Shown here: positions 1 to 7,340 of the stretch, piece by piece | How positions within the stretch are numbered: position 1 is the stretch's first letter | How the letters are laid out: each line of letters opens with the position of its first letter | Origin: Clostridiales bacterium UBA1740 | GTDB taxonomy: Bacteria > Bacillota > Clostridia > Oscillospirales > CAG-272 | Direction of reading: 5' to 3' | NCBI GenBank assembly: GCA_002315715.1 | Contig: DCHY01000019.1 | Coordinates: 1 to 7,340, forward strand | Length of the DNA stretch: 7,340 bases | Position numbers and translations under genes: made by a program | The notes under the pieces: generated by a model | Told to the model about the DNA's origin: nothing | The model's database searches: none | Seen by the model: only the letters and a program-made list of their open reading frames with translations

Positions 1-67
1 GGTCAACGTGACCGATGGTACCGATATTAACATGGGGTTTGGTTCTTTCGAATTTTGCCTTTGCCAT
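1..67 (-). CDS. tuf: Elongation factor Tu, N-terminal fragment (cut by window edge)
   Basis: EF-Tu is the cytoplasmic GTPase that carries aminoacyl-tRNA to the ribosomal A site. Only the first 22 codons are inside the window. The peptide begins [16 protein letters not shown] and runs on to GTIGHVD, which is the start of the G1 (P-loop) motif GHVDHGKT; the rest lies off the left edge. The ATG at 65-67 is preceded by a perfect AGGAGG with a 9-base spacer, so the start is secure. It lies 70 bases downstream of fusA on the same strand, the usual str-operon order, and no terminator or good promoter is visible between them. Co-transcription with rpsL-rpsG-fusA is therefore inferred. Confidence 0.97.
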
Positions 68-76
68 TTTAAATAT

Positions 77-82
77 CCTCCT
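77..82 (-). promoter_or_regulatory. Ribosome binding site of tuf
   Basis: The minus strand reads AGGAGG here, a perfect Shine-Dalgarno core, 9 bases before the tuf ATG. It lies in a very AT-rich leader and should be highly accessible, which suits one of the most abundant proteins in the cell. Confidence 0.9.
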
Positions 83-111
83 AAAAAATTTTTATTAATA
101 TTATTTTGTTT

Positions 112-125
112 GCGGAACTCTCCGC
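112..125 (-). other. Small GC-rich hairpin between fusA and tuf
   Basis: An inverted repeat GCGGA-GAGT-TCCGC (minus strand) forms a 5 bp stem with a 4-base loop, 12 bases after the fusA stop codon. The sequence that follows on the minus strand is AAACAAAATAAT, with no T-run, so this is not an intrinsic terminator. It may be an mRNA processing or stability element between fusA and tuf, but its function is unknown. The rest of the 70-base spacer is AT-rich leader of tuf. Confidence 0.4.
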
Positions 126-137
126 TATTGGAAACGA

Positions 138-2261
138 TTATTTCGCAGCGCGATTCTTAACGATTTCTTCCTGAACGGACTTCGGTACTTCCTGGAATCC
201 CGAGGGTTCCATAACGTACACGGCACGTCCCTGAGAACGGGAACGAAGCGTGGTTGCGTAACCGAACATCTGTGCCAGAGGAACGAAAGCGTAGATACGC
301 TGAACACCCGGGGTGATCTGCTCCATGGAGTCGATCTGACCGCGGCGGGAGTTAAGGTCACCGATGATATCACCGGTGTAGTCATCGGGCGTGGTAACGG
401 AAACTTTCATGATCGGCTCGATAAGAACGGGGTCTGCCTTTCTCATAGCTTCCTTGAATGCCATAGAACCGGCAATCTTGAACGCCATTTCGGAAGAGTC
501 GACTTCGTGGTAAGAACCGTCGTAAAGAGTAACCTTTACGTCAACTACGTTGTAGCCGGCAAGAACACCTGCCTGCATAGCGCCCTGAATACCGGCGTCA
601 ACAGCGGGGATGTATTCCTTCGGAATAGCACCACCGGTAACGGCGTTGATAAACTCATAGCCTTTTCCGGTTTCGTTGGGCTCAACGATAATTTTACAAT
701 GACCGTACTGACCTTTACCACCGGACTGACGTGCATACTTGGTATCCTGGTCGACCTTCTTGCGAATGGTCTCCTTGTATGCTACCTGAGGTGCACCGAT
801 GTTGGCTTCTACTTTGAATTCACGAAGAAGTCTGTCTACGATGATTTCAAGGTGAAGCTCGCCCATGCCGGCGATGATGGTCTGACCGGTTTCCTCATCC
901 GTATAGGTACGGAAGGTGGGGTCTTCTTCTGCCAACTTGGCAAGAGCGATAGCCATCTTTTCCTGTCCGGCTTTGGTCTTGGGCTCGATAGCCTGACGGA
1001 TAACGGGCTCAGGGAATACCATGCTCTCAAGGATAATGGGATGCTTTTCGTCGCAGAAGGTATCACCGGTCGTGGTGTATCTGACACCGACTACTGCGGC
1101 AATGTCGCCGGCGTAGCAGGTATCGATATCGGTTCTGTCGTTTGCGTGCATCTGAAGAATACGGCCGAATCTTTCGTCCTGATCCTTAACAGAGTTATAA
1201 ACGGCAGTTCCTTTATCAACGTGGCCCGAGTAAACGCGGAAGAAGCAAAGTTTTCCGACAAACGGGTCAGTCATGATTTTGAATGCAAGAGCGGAGAAAG
1301 GCTCATCGTCGCTTGCATGACGTACGTCTTCTTCATCGGTCTCGGGGTTGATACCCTTGATGGCTTCGATGTCGGTAGGCGCCGGCATGTAATCGATAAC
1401 GGCGTCAAGCATTTTCTGAACGCCTTTGTTTTTATAGGATGTTCCGCAGGTAACGGGAACAAGCTGGTTTGCAATGGTGGCTTTACGAAGAGCCGCTTTG
1501 AGTTCGGGGATGGTGATTTCTTTTTCACCGAGGAACTTCTCCATAAGAGCGTCGTCGGTTTCGCAGATGTCTTCCACCATCTTTGCGCGGTATTCTTCAG
1601 CCAATTCTTTCATATCCGCGGGAATTTCTTCCTCACGCATATCTTTACCGAGGTCGTCGTAATAAACGTCAGCCTTCATCGCCATAAGGTCGATGATGCC
1701 GCGGAAACCGGATTCCTTGCCGATGGGCAACTGAATCGGAACGGCATGAGCATGAAGTCTGTCTTTGATCATCTTAACGACGCGGAAGAAATCGGCACCC
1801 ATGATATCCATTTTGTTGACATAAGCCATTCTGGGTACATGGTAATCGTTAGCCTGGTTCCAAACCGTTTCGGTCTGAGGTTCTACGCCGCCTTTTGCGC
1901 AAAGGACGGTAACGGAACCGTCAAGAACACGAAGAGAACGCTGTACTTCTACGGTGAAGTCAACGTGGCCCGGGGTATCGATGATATTGATACGGTACTT
2001 ATTCTCTTTTGCTTTTTCGGGATCGTCGTGGAACTGCGTGGGAACCCAGTAACAGGTAGTAGCGGCGGAAGTGATCGTGATACCACGCTCCTGTTCCTGT
2101 GCCATCCAGTCCATGGTTGCGCCACCGTCGTGCGTTTCTCCCATACGGTGTGTTTTACCGGTATAAAAAAGGATACGTTCCGTAGTGGTCGTCTTACCGG
2201 CATCGATGTGAGCCATGATACCGATATTTCTCGTATGTTCAAGCGAGTATTCTCTGGGCAT
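138..2261 (-). CDS. fusA: Elongation factor G (translocase GTPase)
   Basis: EF-G uses GTP to drive tRNA-mRNA translocation and, with ribosome recycling factor, helps split post-termination ribosomes. The 707 residues match the family's usual length of about 690-705. Motifs in order are G1 AHIDAGKT (17-24), the switch I region with RGITI (59-63), G3 DTPGH (95-99, catalytic His99), G4 NKMD (149-152), a G5-type GTSYKN (273-278) and domain III GMGELHLE (465-472). Domain IV has SGGKGQYGH (513-521) and the tip segment HEVDSSEMAFK (585-595), whose His reaches the decoding centre. All five domains are present. Relative to Bacillus EF-G there are roughly 14 extra residues between switch I and G3 (about 73-89, charged). 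The ATG at 2259-2261 follows AAGGAGT by 9 bases and gives the canonical N-terminus MPREYSLEHTRNIGI. It begins 27 bases after rpsG. Confidence 0.98.
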   Translation of the reverse strand: MPREYSLEHTRNIGIMAHIDAGKTTTTERILFYTGKTHRMGETHDGGATMDWMAQEQERGITITSAATTCYWVPTQFHDDPEKAKENKYRINIIDTPGHVDFTVEVQRSLRVLDGSVTVLCAKGGVEPQTETVWNQANDYHVPRMAYVNKMDIMGADFFRVVKMIKDRLHAHAVPIQLPIGKESGFRGIIDLMAMKADVYYDDLGKDMREEEIPADMKELAEEYRAKMVEDICETDDALMEKFLGEKEITIPELKAALRKATIANQLVPVTCGTSYKNKGVQKMLDAVIDYMPAPTDIEAIKGINPETDEEDVRHASDDEPFSALAFKIMTDPFVGKLCFFRVYSGHVDKGTAVYNSVKDQDERFGRILQMHANDRTDIDTCYAGDIAAVVGVRYTTTGDTFCDEKHPIILESMVFPEPVIRQAIEPKTKAGQEKMAIALAKLAEEDPTFRTYTDEETGQTIIAGMGELHLEIIVDRLLREFKVEANIGAPQVAYKETIRKKVDQDTKYARQSGGKGQYGHCKIIVEPNETGKGYEFINAVTGGAIPKEYIPAVDAGIQGAMQAGVLAGYNVVDVKVTLYDGSYHEVDSSEMAFKIAGSMAFKEAMRKADPVLIEPIMKVSVTTPDDYTGDIIGDLNSRRGQIDSMEQITPGVQRIYAFVPLAQMFGYATTLRSRSQGRAVYVMEPSGFQEVPKSVQEEIVKNRAAK

Positions 2262-2288
2262 GAACTGTAAACTCCTTCTTTATATCGA

Positions 2289-2759
2289 TTAGAATCTGTA
2301 GTGTGCAAAAGCTTTGTTTGCTTCTGCCATTTTGTGGGTATCTTCTTTCTTTTTGAAAGCGCCACCCATACCTGCCTTGGCGTCCATGATCTCGTTTGCC
2401 AATCTATCTGCCATAGTCTTTTCGCTACGGGATCTGGCATACGCGGTGATCCAACGAAGGCCCAAAGTCTGTCTGCGCTCTGCGCGAACTTCCATGGGAA
2501 CCTGATAGTTGGAACCGCCGACACGGCGAGCCTTTACTTCAAGGGTAGGCATTACGTTTTCAAGAGCGGCTGTAAATACATCCAGCGCGTTCTCACCGCT
2601 TTTTGCTTCAATGGTAGCGAAAGCGTCGTAAACGATTTTCTGAGCTACACCCTTTTTACCGTCGTACATAATGTTATTCACAAGCTTGGTAACAAGCTGG
2701 GAATTGTAGAGCGGATCCGGCAATACTTCTCTTTTGGAAATTTGACCTCTTCTAGGCAC
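2289..2759 (-). CDS. rpsG: 30S ribosomal protein S7
   Basis: S7 is a primary 16S rRNA binder that nucleates assembly of the 30S head and lines the E-site and mRNA exit region. I place the start at the GTG at 2757-2759, which gives 156 residues, the same as E. coli and B. subtilis S7, and the canonical N-terminus (M)PRRGQISKREVLPDPLYNS. An in-frame ATG at 2775-2777 would add six residues (MKEGST), but those codons are the Shine-Dalgarno sequence itself. AAGGAGG ends 8 bases before the GTG, while nothing suitable precedes the ATG. The rRNA-binding beta-ribbon (LEVKARRVGGSNYQVPMEVR) and the helix with RRQTLGLRWI are intact. It lies downstream of rpsL across a structured 140-base spacer and 27 bases before fusA. 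Confidence 0.97.
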   Translation of the reverse strand: MPRRGQISKREVLPDPLYNSQLVTKLVNNIMYDGKKGVAQKIVYDAFATIEAKSGENALDVFTAALENVMPTLEVKARRVGGSNYQVPMEVRAERRQTLGLRWITAYARSRSEKTMADRLANEIMDAKAGMGGAFKKKEDTHKMAEANKAFAHYRF

Positions 2760-2880
2760 TGTACTTCCCTCCTTCATGAAAATATGAATTCATAGGTACT
2801 CGGGATATATCATCCCGCAAGTGCTCATTTGCAATATCTATAATAGGTAAACCACTATATCCATCAGCATACGTGAGCAC
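2752..2880 (-). CDS. Possible small ORF (42 aa) between rpsL and rpsG
   Basis: A reading frame opens at a GTG (2878-2880) 9 bases after AAGGA (2890-2894). It runs through the whole spacer and stops at the TAG at 2752-2754, overlapping the first codons of rpsG. The peptide has a protein-like composition (for example YADGYSGLPIIDIANEHLRD), but I recognise no family, and its second half includes the rpsG Shine-Dalgarno region. Real translation would couple it to rpsG initiation. The simpler explanation is an accidental open frame across a regulatory RNA, because inverted repeats explain much of the spacer. This is a weak candidate. Confidence 0.15.
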   Translation of the reverse strand: MLTYADGYSGLPIIDIANEHLRDDISRVPMNSYFHEGGKYSA

Positions 2881-2899
2881 AAAATCGCGTCCTTGTACC
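2760..2899 (-). promoter_or_regulatory. Structured rpsL-rpsG spacer, candidate S7 feedback element
   Basis: This 140-base spacer is long for adjacent ribosomal protein genes and is visibly folded. On the minus strand, GTGCTCA (2874-2880) can pair with TGAGCAC (2821-2827) across 46 bases. Inside or beside it is the hairpin CGGGAT-GATAT-ATCCCG (2801-2817). A third repeat, TTCAT/ATGAA (2773-2788), abuts the rpsG Shine-Dalgarno sequence. In E. coli the S12-S7 spacer binds S7 and mediates translational repression of the str operon. A similar role here is an inference from position and structure only, since I cannot align the RNA to a known S7 site. No good promoter or terminator is visible in it. 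Confidence 0.45.
2768..2774 (-). promoter_or_regulatory. Ribosome binding site that fixes the rpsG GTG start
   Basis: The minus strand reads AAGGAGG, with an 8-base gap to the GTG at 2757-2759. A small inverted repeat TTCAT-ATTTTC-ATGAA (2773-2788) overlaps its first two bases, so the site sits right at the foot of a potential hairpin. Confidence 0.9.
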
Positions 2900-3313
2900 T
2901 TATTTCTTAGGACGTTTAGCTCCGTACTTGGAGCGGCCCTGCATACGGTTTGCGACACCCTGCGTATCCAAGGTACCACGAATTACGTGATAACGAACAC
3001 CGGGCAGGTCACGAACACGTCCACCGCGAATCAAAACGACCGAGTGCTCCTGCAAGTTGTGACCGATACCGGGAATGTAGGTGGTAGCCTCCATGCCGTT
3101 GGTAAGTCTGACTCTGGCGATCTTACGAAGAGCCGAGTTGGGCTTCTTGGGGGTAACGGTAGTAACTTTGGTGCAAACGCCTCTCTTCTGCGGTGCGCTC
3201 AGGTCGGTCTGCGCATTTTTAAGAGCGTTGAAACCCTTTTGAAGAACGGGAGTCTTCGATTTCTGCGCTTTGCTGGAACGACCCTGCTTTACGAGCTGAT
3301 TAAAGGTTGGCAT
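2900..3313 (-). CDS. rpsL: 30S ribosomal protein S12
   Basis: S12 sits at the interface side of the 30S decoding centre and helps control codon-anticodon accuracy. The 137-residue protein is the Gram-positive form, with about 13 residues more than E. coli near the N-terminus (about 25-38). Hallmark segments are PQKRGVCTKV (41-50), TPKKPNSALRK (54-64), PGIGHNLQEHS (81-91), LIRGGRVRDLPG (94-105) and the basic end GRSKYGAKRPKK. Lys56 (E. coli Lys43 counting Met) is retained, but residue 101 (E. coli Lys88) is Arg. Asp102, the residue methylthiolated by RimO where that enzyme exists, is present. The ATG at 3311-3313 follows AAGGAGG by 6 bases. It is the first gene after the promoter at 3421-3449. 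Confidence 0.98.
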   Translation of the reverse strand: MPTFNQLVKQGRSSKAQKSKTPVLQKGFNALKNAQTDLSAPQKRGVCTKVTTVTPKKPNSALRKIARVRLTNGMEATTYIPGIGHNLQEHSVVLIRGGRVRDLPGVRYHVIRGTLDTQGVANRMQGRSKYGAKRPKK

Positions 3314-3413
3314 AGTTTTCCTCCTTCCTTTAGATATAGGTTTACCCTACGACTGTGTCGTGGGAAAGGCATCAAACCGTCATTTGGGCATAAATAGCCC
3401 TACTTACGGATGA
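3314..3413 (-). promoter_or_regulatory. 5' leader of rpsL with two hairpins
   Basis: About 100 bases separate the predicted transcription start from the rpsL ATG. On the minus strand they contain GGGC-TATTTAT-GCCC (3386-3400) and a stronger hairpin CCCACGAC-ACA-GTCGTaGGG with one bulged A (3345-3364). The ribosome binding site AAGGAGG is at 3320-3326. Neither hairpin is followed by a T-run, so they are not terminators. Such a leader could host feedback control by a ribosomal protein, but I recognise no specific RNA family. Confidence 0.45.
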
Positions 3414-3420
3414 TAAGGAC

Positions 3421-3449
3421 ATTTTATCATATAGCACGCCTTTTGTCAA
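3421..3449 (-). promoter_or_regulatory. Housekeeping sigma promoter for rpsL-rpsG-fusA-tuf
   Basis: On the minus strand a perfect -35 TTGACA (3444-3449) is followed after exactly 17 bases by the -10 TAAAAT (3421-3426, 5 of 6 matches to TATAAT). An A/T-rich stretch (AAAATTAAAAAAAC) lies directly upstream of the -35 and looks like an UP element. Initiation is expected near 3413-3416. Its position just after a terminator and upstream of rpsL makes it the natural start of the str transcript. Confidence 0.85.
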
Positions 3450-3496
3450 GAGTTTTTTTAATTTTCCCTTATCCCCGTTTTCCCTTGAAAATGCTG

Positions 3497-3535
3497 AAAA
3501 AAGAAACCCAAACGGCGTTCGTTTGGGTTTCTTTT
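3497..3535 (-). terminator. Intrinsic terminator after the glycosyltransferase gene
   Basis: A perfect 12 bp stem GAAACCCAAACG / CGTTTGGGTTTC (3503-3514 with 3520-3531) encloses a 5-base loop and is followed on the minus strand by six T residues (3497-3502). It begins 6 bases after the stop codon of the glycosyltransferase gene. The flanking A and T runs extend the stem to 16 bp, and TTTT on the other strand would let it work in both directions. It should end the rpoC-glycosyltransferase transcript and insulate the rpsL promoter. Confidence 0.92.
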
Positions 3536-3541
3536 GAAAAA

Positions 3542-4672
3542 TTAAAATTTCGGATCTTCTTCGTCGTCCTTTTTGAAAAGGTGGCGGAAGAAATCTTTGA
3601 TAGAGGCGGCGACGTCTTTGCGCTTCTTTTCGGTGCGCTGTTTTCTGACGAACTCCTTAAAACGGAGTTTGAGGCCGAGAGAATCGCGGCGGACGTGCTG
3701 TCCGTAGGTATAAGTTTCCACCTGTACGACGAAATTCTTGACTTTCTCGTCGTCGATGGCAGTCGGGGTGCTGTCGTCCCAACCGAGTGCCTCCGCCAAG
3801 TTGTGAAGGCGATTCCAAAAGGCTATCTTCGCATCAATCCAAAGGAGGTTGTAAACGTGATAGCATCTCGTCGCCGAAAGGCGCGAGAAGGAATTGGCAA
3901 GCGGCAGGTAAAGCCCCTTGTGCGTCAAGAAGCGTTTCATCGTCAGATACACGTCGGGAATCTGCTCGTAATACTTCTTGAACATACGGTCTCTCGACTG
4001 TTCGGAATAGACGCGGTGGTGCATAAGGACCTTGTCGGTTCTCTCAATGCGCTCCGCTAAAGACATCACGCTGAAGGTGAAAACCACATCCTCGAAAAGA
4101 CGGGTGTTTTCATCAAACGTAATCCCTTTTTCCGAAAGGAAACTGCGCAAAAACAGTTTGTTCCAGACGTAACCGTCGGTCAACTGAAAAATGACGTGAG
4201 GCTTTTTGCTCTTGGACGTCACCTCACCGGGAACGAACTGTTTTTCCTCATCGCCGGGTACCGCAGGGCTGTAACTGCCGCTGCGATTGCGGTAAAGATC
4301 GTAGCCGCCGACCGCCATTTCGAGGCTGTCGCGTTCTGCCAAATCGTAGAGCACTTCGAGCATGTTCGGCTCGAAGAAGTCGTCCGCGTCCAAGAAGGAC
4401 ACGTACTTTCCGCTTGCTTTGGCAAGTCCCATGTTTCTGGCAACGCAAGGACCGGCATTGGATTCGATTTCCAAGAGACAAATACGGCTATCGGTTTTCT
4501 GCTTGGCAAGCACGATGTCGCGCGACGCGTCGGTGGACGCATCGTTGATGCAAATCACTTCGATTTCGCGAAGCGACTGGGCAAGCACCGTATCAAGTGC
4601 CGAGGCGAGATATTCCGCAGCGTTGTAAATCGGTATGATGACCGACACTTTGATAGTTTGTTCGTTGCTCAT
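3542..4672 (-). CDS. Family 2 glycosyltransferase (GT-A fold), specificity unknown
   Basis: This 376-residue protein is an inverting nucleotide-sugar glycosyltransferase of the GT2 type used to build capsule, exopolysaccharide or other cell-surface glycans. The N-terminal domain shows VSVIIPIYNAAEYL (9-22), the nucleotide-binding INDASTD (42-48, Asp44), NAGPCVARNMGL (72-83) and the metal-binding DXD-type motif FLDADDFF (93-100). WNKLF (170-174) and LFEDVVF (192-198), with the Glu-Asp expected at the acceptor site, follow. No signal peptide or membrane-spanning segment is evident. The last 45 residues are very basic with hydrophobics (RKQRTEKKRK, then a possible amphipathic helix IKDFFRHLFKK) and end acidic, so peripheral membrane attachment is plausible. 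The ATG at 4670-4672 follows AAGGAG by 6 bases. It starts 73 bases after rpoC with no clear promoter of its own and ends at a strong terminator, so it is probably expressed with the RNA polymerase genes. Donor and acceptor sugars cannot be read from the sequence. Confidence 0.93.
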   Translation of the reverse strand: MSNEQTIKVSVIIPIYNAAEYLASALDTVLAQSLREIEVICINDASTDASRDIVLAKQKTDSRICLLEIESNAGPCVARNMGLAKASGKYVSFLDADDFFEPNMLEVLYDLAERDSLEMAVGGYDLYRNRSGSYSPAVPGDEEKQFVPGEVTSKSKKPHVIFQLTDGYVWNKLFLRSFLSEKGITFDENTRLFEDVVFTFSVMSLAERIERTDKVLMHHRVYSEQSRDRMFKKYYEQIPDVYLTMKRFLTHKGLYLPLANSFSRLSATRCYHVYNLLWIDAKIAFWNRLHNLAEALGWDDSTPTAIDDEKVKNFVVQVETYTYGQHVRRDSLGLKLRFKEFVRKQRTEKKRKDVAASIKDFFRHLFKKDDEEDPKF

Positions 4673-4686
4673 TCAAATCTCCTTCA

Positions 4687-4742
4687 CGGTTGAAAAACCG
4701 AGAACTTTTCAGTTCCCGTCACCGCGGGTGCGGTGACGGAAC
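4687..4742 (-). promoter_or_regulatory. Chain of hairpins in the rpoC-glycosyltransferase spacer
   Basis: Directly after the rpoC stop the minus strand folds as GTTCC + GTCACCGC-ACCC-GCGGTGAC + c + GGAAC (4712-4742; 13 bp with one bulge). Next comes GAACT-GAAA-AGTTC (4702-4715), then CGGTT-TTTC-AACCG (4687-4700), just before the next ribosome binding site (4679-4684). The first two share GAAC (4712-4715), so their full forms exclude each other. There is no T-run right after the large stem, only TTTTT about 16 bases later, so efficient termination is doubtful. Partial attenuation, a processing site or 3' end protection of rpoBC mRNA are possibilities. Confidence 0.5.
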
Positions 4743-4745
4743 GGT

Positions 4746-7340
<2,595 letters not shown>

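Noticed and set aside
68..137. Internal promoter for tuf in the AT-rich fusA-tuf spacer
   Set aside because: TAATAT-like sequences occur, but no -35 box at suitable spacing was found; AT-richness alone explains them.
507..2270. A 587-codon open frame on the plus strand opposite nearly all of fusA
   Set aside because: fusA is certain from its motifs. The opposite frame stays open because fusA rarely uses codons whose complements are stops in that phase. The plus-strand translation has no recognisable domain and no separate gene signals.
1949..2524. A 191-codon minus-strand frame spanning the rpsG-fusA junction
   Set aside because: It is an out-of-frame reading of two confident genes, with no ribosome binding site of its own worth noting.
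2784..2793. Palindrome ATGAATTCAT as an operator site
   Set aside because: It is 10 bases long and AT-rich, lies in a transcribed leader away from any promoter, and could occur by chance; it partly overlaps the TTCAT/ATGAA hairpin.
2760..2899. Promoter within the rpsL-rpsG spacer
   Set aside because: The best -35/-10 pairs (TTGCAA with TGATAT) match poorly and overlap the inverted repeats.
3345..3364. Hairpin in the rpsL leader as a transcription attenuator
   Set aside because: No T-run follows it on the minus strand, so it lacks the terminator half.
3410..4060. A 216-codon plus-strand frame over the terminator and the glycosyltransferase end
   Set aside because: It crosses the terminator stem and the rpsL promoter region and lies antisense to a confident glycosyltransferase; no plus-strand promoter or family match.

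Overview
The window is a piece of the conserved rpoBC–str chromosomal region of a low-to-mid GC Gram-positive bacterium, and every convincing gene reads on the minus strand. In transcription order (right to left) it holds the C-terminal two thirds of rpoC, a family 2 glycosyltransferase, rpsL (S12), rpsG (S7), fusA (EF-G) and the first 22 codons of tuf (EF-Tu). A Firmicutes origin, probably an uncultured Clostridia-like lineage, is suggested by several features. S12 has the Gram-positive length of 137 residues, with about 13 residues near the N-terminus that E. coli S12 lacks. RpoC has no large insertion in the trigger loop. Every gene has a strong AAGGAG-type ribosome binding site. I cannot name a genus.

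Layout: rpoC (4746 to beyond 7340) is followed after 73 bases by a glycosyltransferase gene (3542-4672). The gap carries consecutive hairpins but no clear terminator or promoter, so the glycosyltransferase is probably read through from the RNA polymerase genes. A textbook intrinsic terminator (3497-3535) lies 6 bases past its stop codon. About 50 bases further on is a near-consensus promoter (TTGACA, 17 bases, TAAAAT) that starts the str transcript rpsL-rpsG-fusA-tuf. An rpsL leader of about 100 bases and a 140-base rpsL-rpsG spacer both contain inverted repeats that could serve ribosomal-protein feedback control.

How the genes work together: RpoC is the catalytic subunit of RNA polymerase. 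S12 and S7 are 30S ribosomal proteins at the decoding centre and in the head. EF-G drives translocation and EF-Tu delivers aminoacyl-tRNA. The odd member is the glycosyltransferase, a cell-envelope type enzyme sitting where many Firmicutes carry a small L7Ae-family gene or nothing.

Most of the window is ordinary housekeeping sequence. The points worth a second look are the glycosyltransferase captured by the RNA polymerase transcript, the S12 Lys-to-Arg change at a classic streptomycin-resistance position, the non-consensus residues around the RNA polymerase active site, and the structured rpsL-rpsG spacer, which also contains a protein-like 42-codon reading frame ending next to the rpsG start. 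I found no mobile element, CRISPR array, tRNA or rRNA.
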